Below are positions 54,520 to 64,000 of a DNA stretch of 64,000 nt, one piece after another. Made by a program: the position numbers and the translations under genes. Where the stretch lies: positions 26,829 to 90,828 of the forward strand of contig NMRB01002524.1 in NCBI GenBank assembly GCA_002633025.1, written 5' to 3'. The notes beneath the pieces were generated by a model. It ran no database searches. It was not told the DNA's origin and was given only the letters and a program-made list of their open reading frames with translations. This stretch comes from Notospermus geniculatus (lineage: Eukaryota > Nemertea > Pilidiophora > Heteronemertea > Lineidae). Positions within the stretch are counted from its first letter, which is position 1. The number at the start of each line of letters is the position of its first letter.

Positions 54520-55892
54520 GGGTCTTTTTCAAAAAGTGAATTTTGGTTCGGACGGAAATTGATAACTTCAAATTAATTTTGTGTCCACCTGTAAACATCT
54601 GAGTGAACCAAATTGTGCTGTGTTAGTGAAGATACTAGGGAGGTCTATGGTGCCATAATTTCAATTTCATAGGTTAACCCTATATGGACAGAGGAAGGAA
54701 AATGATTTTGGTGTCGGACGGATCGATAGATTTGCATTAGCATACCCTTTTCATGTAAATACTACATTCTATCGAAATTTGAAAAGGTAACCACGGCTTA
54801 TCCATATCATAGACATCCAGTGTCAGTATACTACATGCAGACATATTGATGAGATTTTGTGATTAACCCCTTCTGTCCTAGAGCCACATTTATTTTGGTG
54901 TCGGACGGAATTTATTTTGGTGTCGGACGGAATGAAATGTTCACCCTTGCATTGTGAGAAGGAAACCAAACAGAAGTCACCCATAACTGACTTTTTTCAT
55001 CTTCAGTGTCATTTTTCTACATCGTCGGTCACTGATGTGTATTTTAAATGCATTCTCCGAAGATTTCTGTACAGTATGTCCCAGAAACTNTTTTGTCACA
55101 GAATGTCACCATGCCACAGGAAATCCCGGGCATTCTCTGCATTTGACATAGCACTAGCAGTACTGAATGGCAGGCCGTCCACACGGAGTAGGGTGTAGGC
55201 CTACTCCAATTCAGTGCTGCCACCTATCCCACGTTCCTTTGGTGCCATCTACCTTTACAAGGTGGATCTCTCTTGGATGACATTACATCGAAACTGGATC
55301 CATCTTCAGACACTCATCCAAAATCACTGAATCTATTTTGGTGTCGGACGGAAAATCATTTTGGTGTCGGACGGAAAATATTTGGGGGAGTCAGTGACAA
55401 TTAGTGAAAGGGTTAATACAGATTTGGCATGTGCCATGTGGTCACCCCACATAACCATTGATAGGTTATGACATTTTCAAAAATTTAAGATCCTTTGTTT
55501 TTGCAAATAAAAAACCAAATGTACCTAAACCCGCCTAATGTCATATTTTCCCCCAAATCTTCCCATTTTCAGACCACTTATTGTACTATTTGGAATGCAA
55601 AATCACTTTTATCCCATTATAGGCTCTACATACTTTATTATGATAGCATAAAATTTTGCTTGATGGCTGTTTCTGAATTTTAATCAATTTAATTCTGTTT
55701 TCCGTCCGACACCAATACTTTTCCATAATTTTGGTGAAAAAGTGGCTACAAAATCATTATTTGATGACCGAAAGGACAAATTCATCAAATATATATAGCT
55801 GATATATTCTGCTATCAAGAAACACCAACAAAATGATTATAATATACGAATGAATTTTTCCACCTGATGATGACCAATTTTGAAACTGACCC
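54520..55892. mobile_element. 1.37-kb DNA element with seven TTTTGGTGTCGGACGGA motifs, unit 2 only
   Basis: Ends GGGTCTTTTTCAAAA and GGGTCAGTTTCAAAA (complemented), flanked by AATT (54516-54519, 55893-55896). Unit 1 reads CACGAAATTATCCTT at the same place, uninterrupted. Inside, TTTTGGTGTCGGACGGA occurs at 54706, 54893, 54915, 55336 and 55359, a shorter form at 54541, and inverted at 55700-55715. No transposase frame. N at 55090. Family not recognised. Confidence 0.75.
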
Positions 55893-55939
55893 AATTATTC
55901 TTAGTGTCATTTTTGACTGCCGCGAGGAATTGCCTTTAA

Positions 55940-56227
55940 GGCCACACTGTATTGAACTCAGAACGCCCTTTCGTCCTCCGACGACACTGTAGTCTAAAAT
56001 GTACTCTGCTCTGACGGCAGTGTAGTGTAAAATGTACTCTGCTCTATCTGAATACATCAGAGCTCTGCCTGCAGTTGTTTCAGTGTTTGCTGAAAACTAC
56101 GGCATGAGTCTTTGAAATACAATATGTACGTGTCAGGCAATCATGGGGACCTTCACGAGGCCATGAGGCCTCTACCTGCATTCTCCGAACACTATGGAAT
56201 TACCATAAAATTCAATACAGAGGGGCT
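55940..56227. repeat. TTAA-flanked MITE with 33-bp minisatellite, unit 2
   Basis: Counterpart of 42716-43062; TTAA at 55936-55939 and 56228-56231; about two copies of the CAGTGTAGTGTAAAATGTAC repeat. Confidence 0.75.
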
Positions 56228-57121
56228 TTAACCCTTATGCGCCTCATCTCGTTTTGGCCAATTTTCTGACGGGTAGTAGCAACGGTTTTCGAGATATAGA
56301 CGTTTAAAGATTGGCAACGTGACGAAAACGTAGGCACAATGTGACTATTTCCTCACAACTTGCATCTTTGGCTGAGGCCTATTTCTCTCACAAACATTTT
56401 GGAACAAGCAAACCTGCATGAGGATGTGGCCCATTTAGTTGCCTCCAGAATGAGTGTCTTGTCACCAGTTTTGGTTGCAGTTTTTTGGAGCTAGGCGCGT
56501 TTTTGTAAACACATGAGAAATTCATGTTACACAATGTACACTTTCAACTTAATCCACGCTGGAATGGGTTAAGCATTGCTACTTTACGCCCCAGACGATT
56601 CATAACATACGTCTCGACATTAAAGAGCATCGCTGGATCAGATTCGACCTTCCACCAATAACTAAAACCACTCAGTTGCTTTCCCCCATAGGATTAAGGG
56701 CATAAGCCTATTACATGTAATACTGGATGACACAAAAAGGGGTTTACGTTTCTCTTCTACGTGTCCAATCCGATTGTGTCGGTGAAGTAAAAGGAGGCGG
56801 CCAAAAAGGAGACGAACCAGTACTTATTGTTGACGGGGATAATGAGATGATCGACAAACTCGTTTTGTTGACGTGACTGATGTTGGAAAGAAAGAAGTGA
56901 AAAAAGCAGGGAATATCGCTTTTGTACGTGCTGAATGTGGTGGTGTTTTTTAACCAAACACATTGCGCCAATTTAGCGATTTTCTTGTACATGTCTGTAC
57001 AGTGGAACCTCCCTATTAAGGACACCTGCGGGACTGTGGATGCTGTCCTGAATGAGGAACCCACGAACTAACGCCACGACGGGGCGCTGTCAGTGTAAGG
57101 CCCGGAAGTCCTATTTTCTAA

Positions 57122-57319
57122 AGCCCAGGTCACACTGTGGCGACTTAGGAGGGCGAATCCCCGCGAACTAGAATGAAATGGTCCATGGACCATGTACGAA
57201 CATGCCTCTCTTTGTCATTACATTATTATGTCCAAAGGGGTGCGCACATGGTCCATGGACCATTTCATTCTAGTTCGCCGGGATTCGCCCGTCTAAGTCG
57301 CCACAGTGTGACAGGGGCT
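57122..57319. mobile_element. 198-bp hairpin with TAA target duplication, unit 2 only
   Basis: TAA at 57119-57121 and 57320-57322; ends AGCCCAGGTCACACTGTGGC and AGCCCCTGTCACACTGTGGC (complemented); inner arm GAATGAAATGGTCCATGGAC. Unit 1 reads TTTTCTAACAGTATT (TAA at 44152-44154). PIF/Harbinger-type target. Confidence 0.85.
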
Positions 57320-57717
57320 TAACAGTATTTCCATTTACTTCCTGACCCAAACATGTGCCAAAATAAACCACTCTGTTTGGTTCGATTTTGATTAAATTAA
57401 ACGACCATATTTCATTTTAAAAGTTCTCCATATATCACTGATTTCTTTGGTCAGACATGCCACAGGATGCCAATATTGACAACGTCTTTTGGGGAAAATC
57501 CTGCGGAAAATTGTGTAGAAAAATGTACACGGATGTTTTAAGGGCGCGACGTCAAAAGCGAAAAAAGTGACGTCGTACGTCATTCGGGTCTTATACTCGC
57601 TGCGCCACCTATTGTTCTAGTTTGTCACGCGGGTTCCCCATTGAGAGGTTCCCGATTACAGAGGTCAAAATGAACAGAAATGATCAAATTGGGACTGAAG
57701 AACTTTGGTGTCCTTAA

Positions 57718-57990
57718 AGCCCCACGGTATTGAATTTTACGATATTTTCAAAATGTTAGGAGAGAGCACAAACAGGTCTAATAGCCTTGTGAAGGTCCCC
57801 AAAATGCTTGTCTGATACGTACTTCAGAGAATCAAGGCCTAATTTTCAGCACACATTAGAAAAAAACGACAGGGAGAGCTCTAATGTATTCAGATGGAGC
57901 GCAGTACATTTTACACTACGCTGACGTCATGCACTGACGTCAAGAATCGCGGCGATGATTTGCGTTTTTCAAATTCAGTACAGTGGGGCT
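57718..57990. mobile_element. 273-bp TTAA element, AGCCCCACGGTATTGAATTT ends, unit 2 only
   Basis: TTAA at 57714-57717 and 57991-57994; ends AGCCCCACGGTATTGAATTT and AGCCCCACTGTACTGAATTT (complemented). Unit 1 has GTCCTTAATAGAGAGG uninterrupted (TTAA at 44525-44528). Related by ends to 42716-43062. Confidence 0.9.
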
Positions 57991-58978
57991 TTAATAGAGA
58001 GGTGTCCTTCTGTCAGAGGCGGTAGCTAAGAGAGGTTCCATTGTACTACATGTACATGTAGTTAATAATCTTACCATACTTAGGGAGACAGAGTTCCCTC
58101 CCTCAGGACATGTAAATGGCTATACAACCATTAGACCTTCCTTTACCTTGTTACAACTATTTACCCCGAAGCATACATAATTTGCTTCTTATAAAAAAAT
58201 CCTCGGGAGTAACCGTTGAGAAATAGGATGAAGGAAGGATGACAAAAAAATAAGGCAATGACGTGACTCGATTGCTGGAAACATTTCTTAAGGGATAAGA
58301 GTTTTTGCCAGTTTGTCCGTGATATCATAAAGGAATCAAACATAAAGGTTCAACTTACAAATTTAGCATTTTATAAATGTGGACAGTATCCCTTTAAACC
58401 TCAACAGATTTGCATTCTGACTCTTCCGTATGATAGGCAAGACCATTCTGCATGTTTACTGCAAATTTTGTTGAATTTGGACTCGTTGATCTTATGATAC
58501 AAAAGGACTGAATTAATGAGAACCCCACGAACGATGAGAGCACAGGGTCATCTGTGTACATTTGAATAGGTTTAACGTACATTTGCACATGCATCACTAA
58601 TTGTGCTGCAAATAGCTCTGTTATCCTCAGAAATGGATTTCAAGGCATCAAGTTGACAGTGTTGAAGCTCGTGCCTATTACATGTAAGTAAAGCCGTCAG
58701 GTAGTGAGAGCCATCTGGTGGCAATACCTGAAGTGTATCCCTCAGTTACTTCATCGTTCACAGTTAAACCTTTATGTTTGGTTCCTTTATGGTGATATTC
58801 TCTGCAGATACGTGGGTAAGCCAACGTACATTATTGTATATCCTTCTATTTATTTTGCAGTCTTAAATATCGCCTGCTATGATGGCGACGGCAGGTTGAG
58901 CCAGAAAACTTCTGGCTTGGTTTGCGTTCATTGGTCAACCGCTTTTTAAAACTAAATTCCTCTGTTTTCCCTCAGTTT

Positions 58979-59087
58979 TGGGCCCGTATGCATAAAAGTG
59001 GAATAAGTTTATTCCCGGTATAACTTCATGTTATAACGTTAAGTTATACCTGGAACAAGCTTATTCCACCGTTATGCAACGGGCCCA
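58979..59087. repeat. TGGGCCCGTATGCATAA hairpin MITE, unit 2 only
   Basis: TGGGCCCGTATGCATAAAAG to TTATGCAACGGGCCCA; inner GGAATAAG and TATAACTTCATGTTATA palindromes. Unit 1 near 45980 reads CCCTCAGTTCAAGTG without it. Confidence 0.75.
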
Positions 59088-59746
59088 AGTGTTTTAAAAG
59101 TGACATGCTGCCTTCTACTGGATATCTGAACCAGAGTTAAAATCTGGCCAGTCTAAGCACTTGTACTGATGAGGGCTTTGGCGTATATCCAGCACTTTAA
59201 CCAATTCACACAACCCATTCCATTCCAACACTCCCCTTGTTGGCAATAACAAATGGTTTGTGGTAACAAAACATACAAATGTACCAATTTTGTTGGTTAC
59301 AGAACGAATTCTGATGCAATGAAAATTCTTCGGAAACGTGCCCAATATTTTGATTAGGTCTACATGGGAAGTCAGGACTGCCCCTGACAATGTTTACGTT
59401 TCCATTGGTGGGAATGCAGCAGTAGATATACTCTACATGTACACCCTTTTCAATAAGTTGAACGACAGTAGATTTTTTTTTCTTCATTTTCTCGAAGACT
59501 TTTGGGTTAAAACTGCCAATTCTTCACCAGAATTTTGTAGGGTATCGAATGGGAATAATTTCGTCTTCATGGCCAATTACATAATCGAGTTATTACATAA
59601 GTTTTAGAGGTATGAGTGGGAGATGCAGTGTGTTGAGTTGAGATTCGCACCACGTGCTCGGAATAACTTTGAGATGACATGTGCCATTTTTTGACAAACT
59701 TATAAAAATTGTAAAAACTGAGGTCGAGGAAAGATAATTTAGGCAC

Positions 59747-59883
59747 CAGGGGTAGTGAGCATAAAGGGGTCGTAACCCTACGTCTGGCCTAAGCCAGGCG
59801 TAGTGCTCGTTGTGGCCCTTGCACTACGCCTGGTTTAGGCCTGACGTAGGGTTACGACCTCTTTATGCTCGCTATAACCCCTG
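59747..59883. repeat. 137-bp hairpin with GCAC target duplication, unit 2 only
   Basis: CAGGGGTAGTGAGCATAAAG against CTTTATGCTCGCTATAACCC; GCAC at both edges (59743-59746, 59884-59887). Unit 1 reads CCATGCACGTTATG near 46648. Confidence 0.8.
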
Positions 59884-60210
59884 GCACGTAATGAAAACCT
59901 ACATGTTCAAGTTTAAGCCCAGGTCACACTGCTCGCGCGTGTGCGCGTAATTTCGGTGAGTTTTTGCCTCGCTAGGCAGAAAGCTCGCGTGTGCGCGTAT
60001 TTTTCGGTGAGCTATCTGCTGAGCAGACGGTCTCGAATGACTTTTTGCTCAGCAGATAGCTCCAGTGTGCAGCAGGCTTTGCTGAGCGCTTACGTGAGTT
60101 TTTGTAACGGCCCGGTTTGGCCTACGACAACGGTTCGCGACGATTCGCCTTTTGTTCGAGTATGTTTTAACAATGGAAGGAATCCTCGCTAAAAGTTGTC
60201 GTTAGCCTAA

Positions 60211-60364
60211 AGCGGCCTATCCACGTGCAATATTATTGCACAATATGAGGATCAAAATGGGCAATATTATTGCCAATCTTTCTCCCATCCATTATGCCAG
60301 AAGCACATGACACCCATTTTGGGCTCCATATTGTGCAATAATATTGTACCGTGGAAAAACCGCT
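60211..60364. repeat. 154-bp hairpin with TAA target duplication, unit 2 only
   Basis: AGCGGCCTATCCACG at the left, CGTGGAAAAACCGCT at the right, with inner GCAATATTATTGC palindromes; TAA at both edges. Unit 1 near 47194 has no insert. Harbinger-type. Confidence 0.75.
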
Positions 60365-61489
60365 TAACCGGGTGGTTGCGAAAAGTCACGATTATCTTTT
60401 CTGGACTATTCCACCCCTCAATCAACATTATTGCAATGATGGATCAAAATTAGCCATTCTTGTGATGTCTCTCCTCTCTCTGTAATGTCATCGCCTGTTT
60501 TCTGTTGGGCGACAACGACATCGGAGCCTCCGGGGAAAATACGCTTTTAAATTCATGATCGTTTTCGTATAATTAAACTGATTTCCCTGTCGCCCTGGCT
60601 TTAAGGAAGCCGTTACTTGAGGCAGGTTTTACAGGAGAATGTAATTCAAAATTGAGATAGCGACGACGTATGTGTGATTGGAAGTCGGATCGCAATTACT
60701 TCTGAGTACATTCTGAATACCAAGAGAAACGTGGGCTTTTACCCTTTCTATTTTTATTGAAAGGGAGTTTAATTATCAACATTACAGTCTGTTATGAGTC
60801 ACTTGTGATTCCGAGAGTGTACAACACGACATGGAAAGTCTGTTGTTACCAGAAGTGACTGTTTCATCTCGCTTTCGACATCGCAATCTGAACGTTCCAA
60901 ACTTTGCATAATAGACCTTGCCGACAAAGATGGCGGTCTAAAGCCTAGTTTATACTTCGACGCAAAATTCAAGATGCACCAAAACTGTCTCGGTCTTACA
61001 TGATATGCTAAAAGACGCACTGGCGGCAGGGATATTTGTGGTACCAACCATCTCCAGAAATGCATTAGGTCCTGGAAATGAAATTGAATTTCGTATTTCG
61101 TACTTCGTGTTTCGTCAGATTTGCGAAACCTCCCTACTATCATTACAAATGTAGAGCAATATTATATAATTTAAAGTTCAAGAAAAGATTGTACTCGATT
61201 TTTCTAATCTACCAGTTTTGCTGCCGCAATAGGTTAAATACATATAGGGTTAATCATGTTAGAGTTGGCGTTTTATTACCTGCATCACTAAAGCTCGCTA
61301 TTTCTGAATCTTTTTTATTTACGTTTCAATAGGAACTATGCCTTTCTTCAGGGCAAATAGCCACTTAGATGATCACGTCAATTTCTTCTAAGGCAATTTT
61401 CATTTCATCAGAATTTAATGGCGAATGTCTCGCGGTGATGAATAAAGCGGTTGTCAGACGACGGAATTGTGCAAAACGTAATCAGTGTC

Positions 61490-63472
61490 TGCTGTCAAAT
61501 GAACGATAATAGCTTCATGACTTTCTACTGTCAATATTCCTGTGTTTTATGTTAATCGATTTAACCATTTGTGTATTGATGACCTCGTGAGCTGTTAATG
61601 AAAATTAATGGGAATTTATCCACAAGTTTTCCTTAAGTTGCAGATAACTAGCATATTGACCCGTGGCGAGCACATTTTGAGGGAGTTAGTTTGTCAAGAA
61701 TATTCTGTAGAGGGTCTGTTGCTTTATTGATGAGTTTATTTGGAGAGGGTCAGTTTATTAATTTATTAATCGTTAACCGTCAAATCCATGAGCAGGGGGG
61801 AGTTTTGACTTTCTAAACAGCAGCATCACATCTGGGTTATTACACAATCANCTCCGATAGCGCTCTGCGATGACGCCAATATTGTGGTATTTGTTTTTTT
61901 GGAGGGGGTCTTGGTTTTTTCTTAAAGTCCTAGTTGTATCTAAAAATTGACTATACAGGTTAATACTTAAGTGTATAGAATACAAAAATAACATACATTT
62001 TGCTTTAAGTTTTATTAAATTCGTATGAGTAGTTTGGGAGATATCGAAATATATGTGTGAAAATACCAGTACTCTTTTCCGTAAAAAGTAAGGAACTAGC
62101 CAGGGTCGAAAATGTTAATTTATGGGTAACGTCATTGCAGAGATAAACGAAATCAAATCTGAGCCATCCAGTGTGGAGATAAAGTTCATTTTCATTTACA
62201 TATTTATTAATTGACAAATTTCTGACTTCATTCTTTCACATGAATAGTTGCATAATTCCATCACAGCACTAAAATGAATGCTCATTATGCAAATTCCTGT
62301 AATGACGTCAGCAAAGTGGCCGAACGTTCTCCTCCGACCAAATTCATGAAATATGTTGTAACGTTTTTAACTAACTAGAATTTACCAATGAAATAAAAAG
62401 CATCGCGATCAGCATTGTGTCCCCTAACTTTCTAAAGTTGTAAAAAATGGGCGCAAGTATAGGACTTTAAGGCGAGGCAGTAGGTATACTGCAAACACCG
62501 AAGAGGGGGTGCTGAACACATTATAAACGTCTACTTACCAAATGACATAATCCTAGTGTTGTATTGGTTTTATAGATTCATCTTAAAGAGGCTGTTTGGC
62601 CTCAGGAACTTCGGATTTAAGACTTTTTATTCATGTAGGAGTTTTGAAAGTCATGAATAGTTCTTTTACATTTGTATGTGAAAGAATAGGCCCTAATTAA
62701 TGGGACGTTTTTATCAAACACTTTCTTTGATCAAAAGTGTTACATATTTATACAATCTAGGTTTTAGAGAGAAGTTTTAAATTATACAGTTCTTAAGGCC
62801 AAGCAGCATTGGAATCAGATTTTTTCATCGGAATTTTCTCAAGAAGGTGAGTTTAGGTCCATAACACAGCAGTTACAGGTGAGAACATGGTGAGAAATCC
62901 TCCTGCAACATCTTCAGAATTTTCTATCTCCGTTGTAATCAATGCTAGAGAGGTTGATAAAATTCCAAGCAGTTGTAACAGGAATCACCTGCCAGGGTCA
63001 TGATTGTGGTATTTCCTGACGGCAAAGGTTGCCTGGTAACACTGCGTGAGGCGTAATAGCGAGGTTAAGAAAATGAACGATAAACGTAAACGTAAACGAT
63101 ACAACTGTGACGGCACACTTCATTCATAAAGCCTAGCGCTCATCGACCTTGCGACTCGAAGCAACTGAACGCAACAGTCGCTATCGATGTGAGCGGAACG
63201 CGCACATCGATTACAACTGGTCATTGCGGCAACAAGTGGCCGATAATTTTGATAATCTCAAATATCTCAGCAACCACTCAACATATTTTGATGAAACAAA
63301 GTCCGTGATCCTCAGAAGGTTCCATTCTATCCAAACTGCAACAAAAGTCACAAAAACATTACATAATAAAAACGTTGATTTTTAGGAATTTTTCTGATGA
63401 GGTATTACATAATTACGGTATTTCTAAATTTCCAAAATTTTGATGCAGAAATATGATCAACAAGATGTACTT
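61490..63472. other. AT-rich intergenic, nothing recognised
   Basis: No gene or clear repeat; short ORFs (62005-62217 minus, 63149-63385 plus) have no recognisable motif. N at 61851. Confidence 0.4.
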
Positions 63473-63782
63473 CACAGAAAAAAAATCACCTCGAGTGGAG
63501 ACTCAAAGTCTCACTTTAGGGACAAAATGGTTCGAAATACTTTTTGACTCAAAATGAAACAGAAAATATTTCGGCCCGAGACAATGACACCTCGTTCCGA
63601 GAGAAAATATTTCGGGTTGAGATACTGACAGTCTCGATCTGAGAGAAAATATTTTAGGCCGAGATGTCATTGTCTCGCGCCGAAATATTTTCTGTTTCAT
63701 TTTGAGTCAAAAAGTGTTTCGAACCATTTTGTCCCTAAAGTGAGACTCTGAGTCTCCACTCGAGTTGATTTTATTTTCTGTG
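63473..63782. repeat. 310-bp long inverted repeat
   Basis: Arms of more than 100 bp, nearly perfect: CTCGAGTGGAGACTCAAAGT, TAGGGACAAAATGGTTCGAA and TGACTCAAAATGAAACAGAA on the left, each answered by its complement on the right. The centre has repeated GAGAAAATATTTCGG-type motifs. Non-coding; probably a MITE. Confidence 0.8.
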
Positions 63783-64000
63783 TTGCATATGGAACAAACA
63801 GTGTGAAAATTGGCCAAGTAAGAAATATTCAAAGTATCAGGTGTAGGTAAATTAATGTCCATGACTGTACATGTACCTAACAAATCTAAGTAGCGAAAAC
63901 TTGCTGAAAACCTCGGTGACCCCGTCTCTTGGATACCCTGAACCGAGATGATGTGCAACTGCCAAAACCGTTCATGCTAGATGAGATTTAAGAGATGCCA
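63783..64000. other. Window edge, nothing recognised
   Basis: A minus-strand frame at 63707-63958 partly overlaps the inverted repeat and has no recognisable motif. Confidence 0.4.

Larger units (their letters stand above)
50392..61489. repeat. Tandem segmental duplication, unit 2 (11.1 kb)
   Basis: Direct second copy of 37988-50184, separated from it by about 207 bp. It carries at least six insertions absent from unit 1 and lacks several present there. Confidence 0.85.

Overview
This is animal nuclear DNA. The arguments are a tandem family of multi-pass membrane transporters of the vesicular neurotransmitter transporter type (SLC18A-like), a tRNA-derived SINE with an (ATT)n tail, dozens of short inverted-repeat DNA transposons (MITEs), and no bacterial operon structure. 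A marine invertebrate deuterostome such as a lancelet or hemichordate fits best, but that is inference and the species cannot be fixed from sequence alone. Three isolated single N bases (11946, 55090, 61851) look like ambiguous base calls rather than sized gaps.

Layout. 1-8,000: no recognisable gene; several hairpin elements, two of them nested in others, and a MITE cluster at 6.6-7.2 kb. 8,079-23,408: a head-to-tail array of intronless SLC18A-like transporter genes on the plus strand (copies A, B, C, D, E, G) plus a 3' fragment (F), repeating at about 2.8-3.0 kb with a conserved non-coding spacer. B is cut in half, E carries an in-frame 76-residue internal duplication, F is a 3' stub, G has a replaced C-terminus. 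23,409-28,426: transposon debris, including a hAT-like element with a perfect 8-bp target duplication that encloses an exon-like reading frame. 28,427-30,112: copy H on the minus strand, with a leader like that of copy A. 30,113-37,987: transposons, including two MITEs built around ATTAAATCGATTTAAT-type repeats, and a 0.6-kb direct duplication. 37,988-61,489: one tandem segmental duplication of 11-12 kb (37,988-50,184 and 50,392-61,489). The two units differ mainly by transposon insertions and deletions, so each serves as the empty-site control for the other. 61,490-64,000: AT-rich, no gene seen, and a 310-bp inverted repeat.

The intact copies encode about 556-561 residues with the 12-helix SLC18 layout: a large glycosylated first lumenal loop, a long cytosolic loop between TM6 and TM7, the TM2 Asn-Pro pair and the TM4 arginine. 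All copies in which the relevant segment is present lack the acidic and lysine residues that bind or couple amines in mammalian VMAT2 (the TM1 aspartate is histidine), so they are SLC18A relatives with probably altered substrate or coupling. The two main points of interest are this expanded, recombining transporter family and the natural before/after record of DNA transposon insertion in the segmental duplication.
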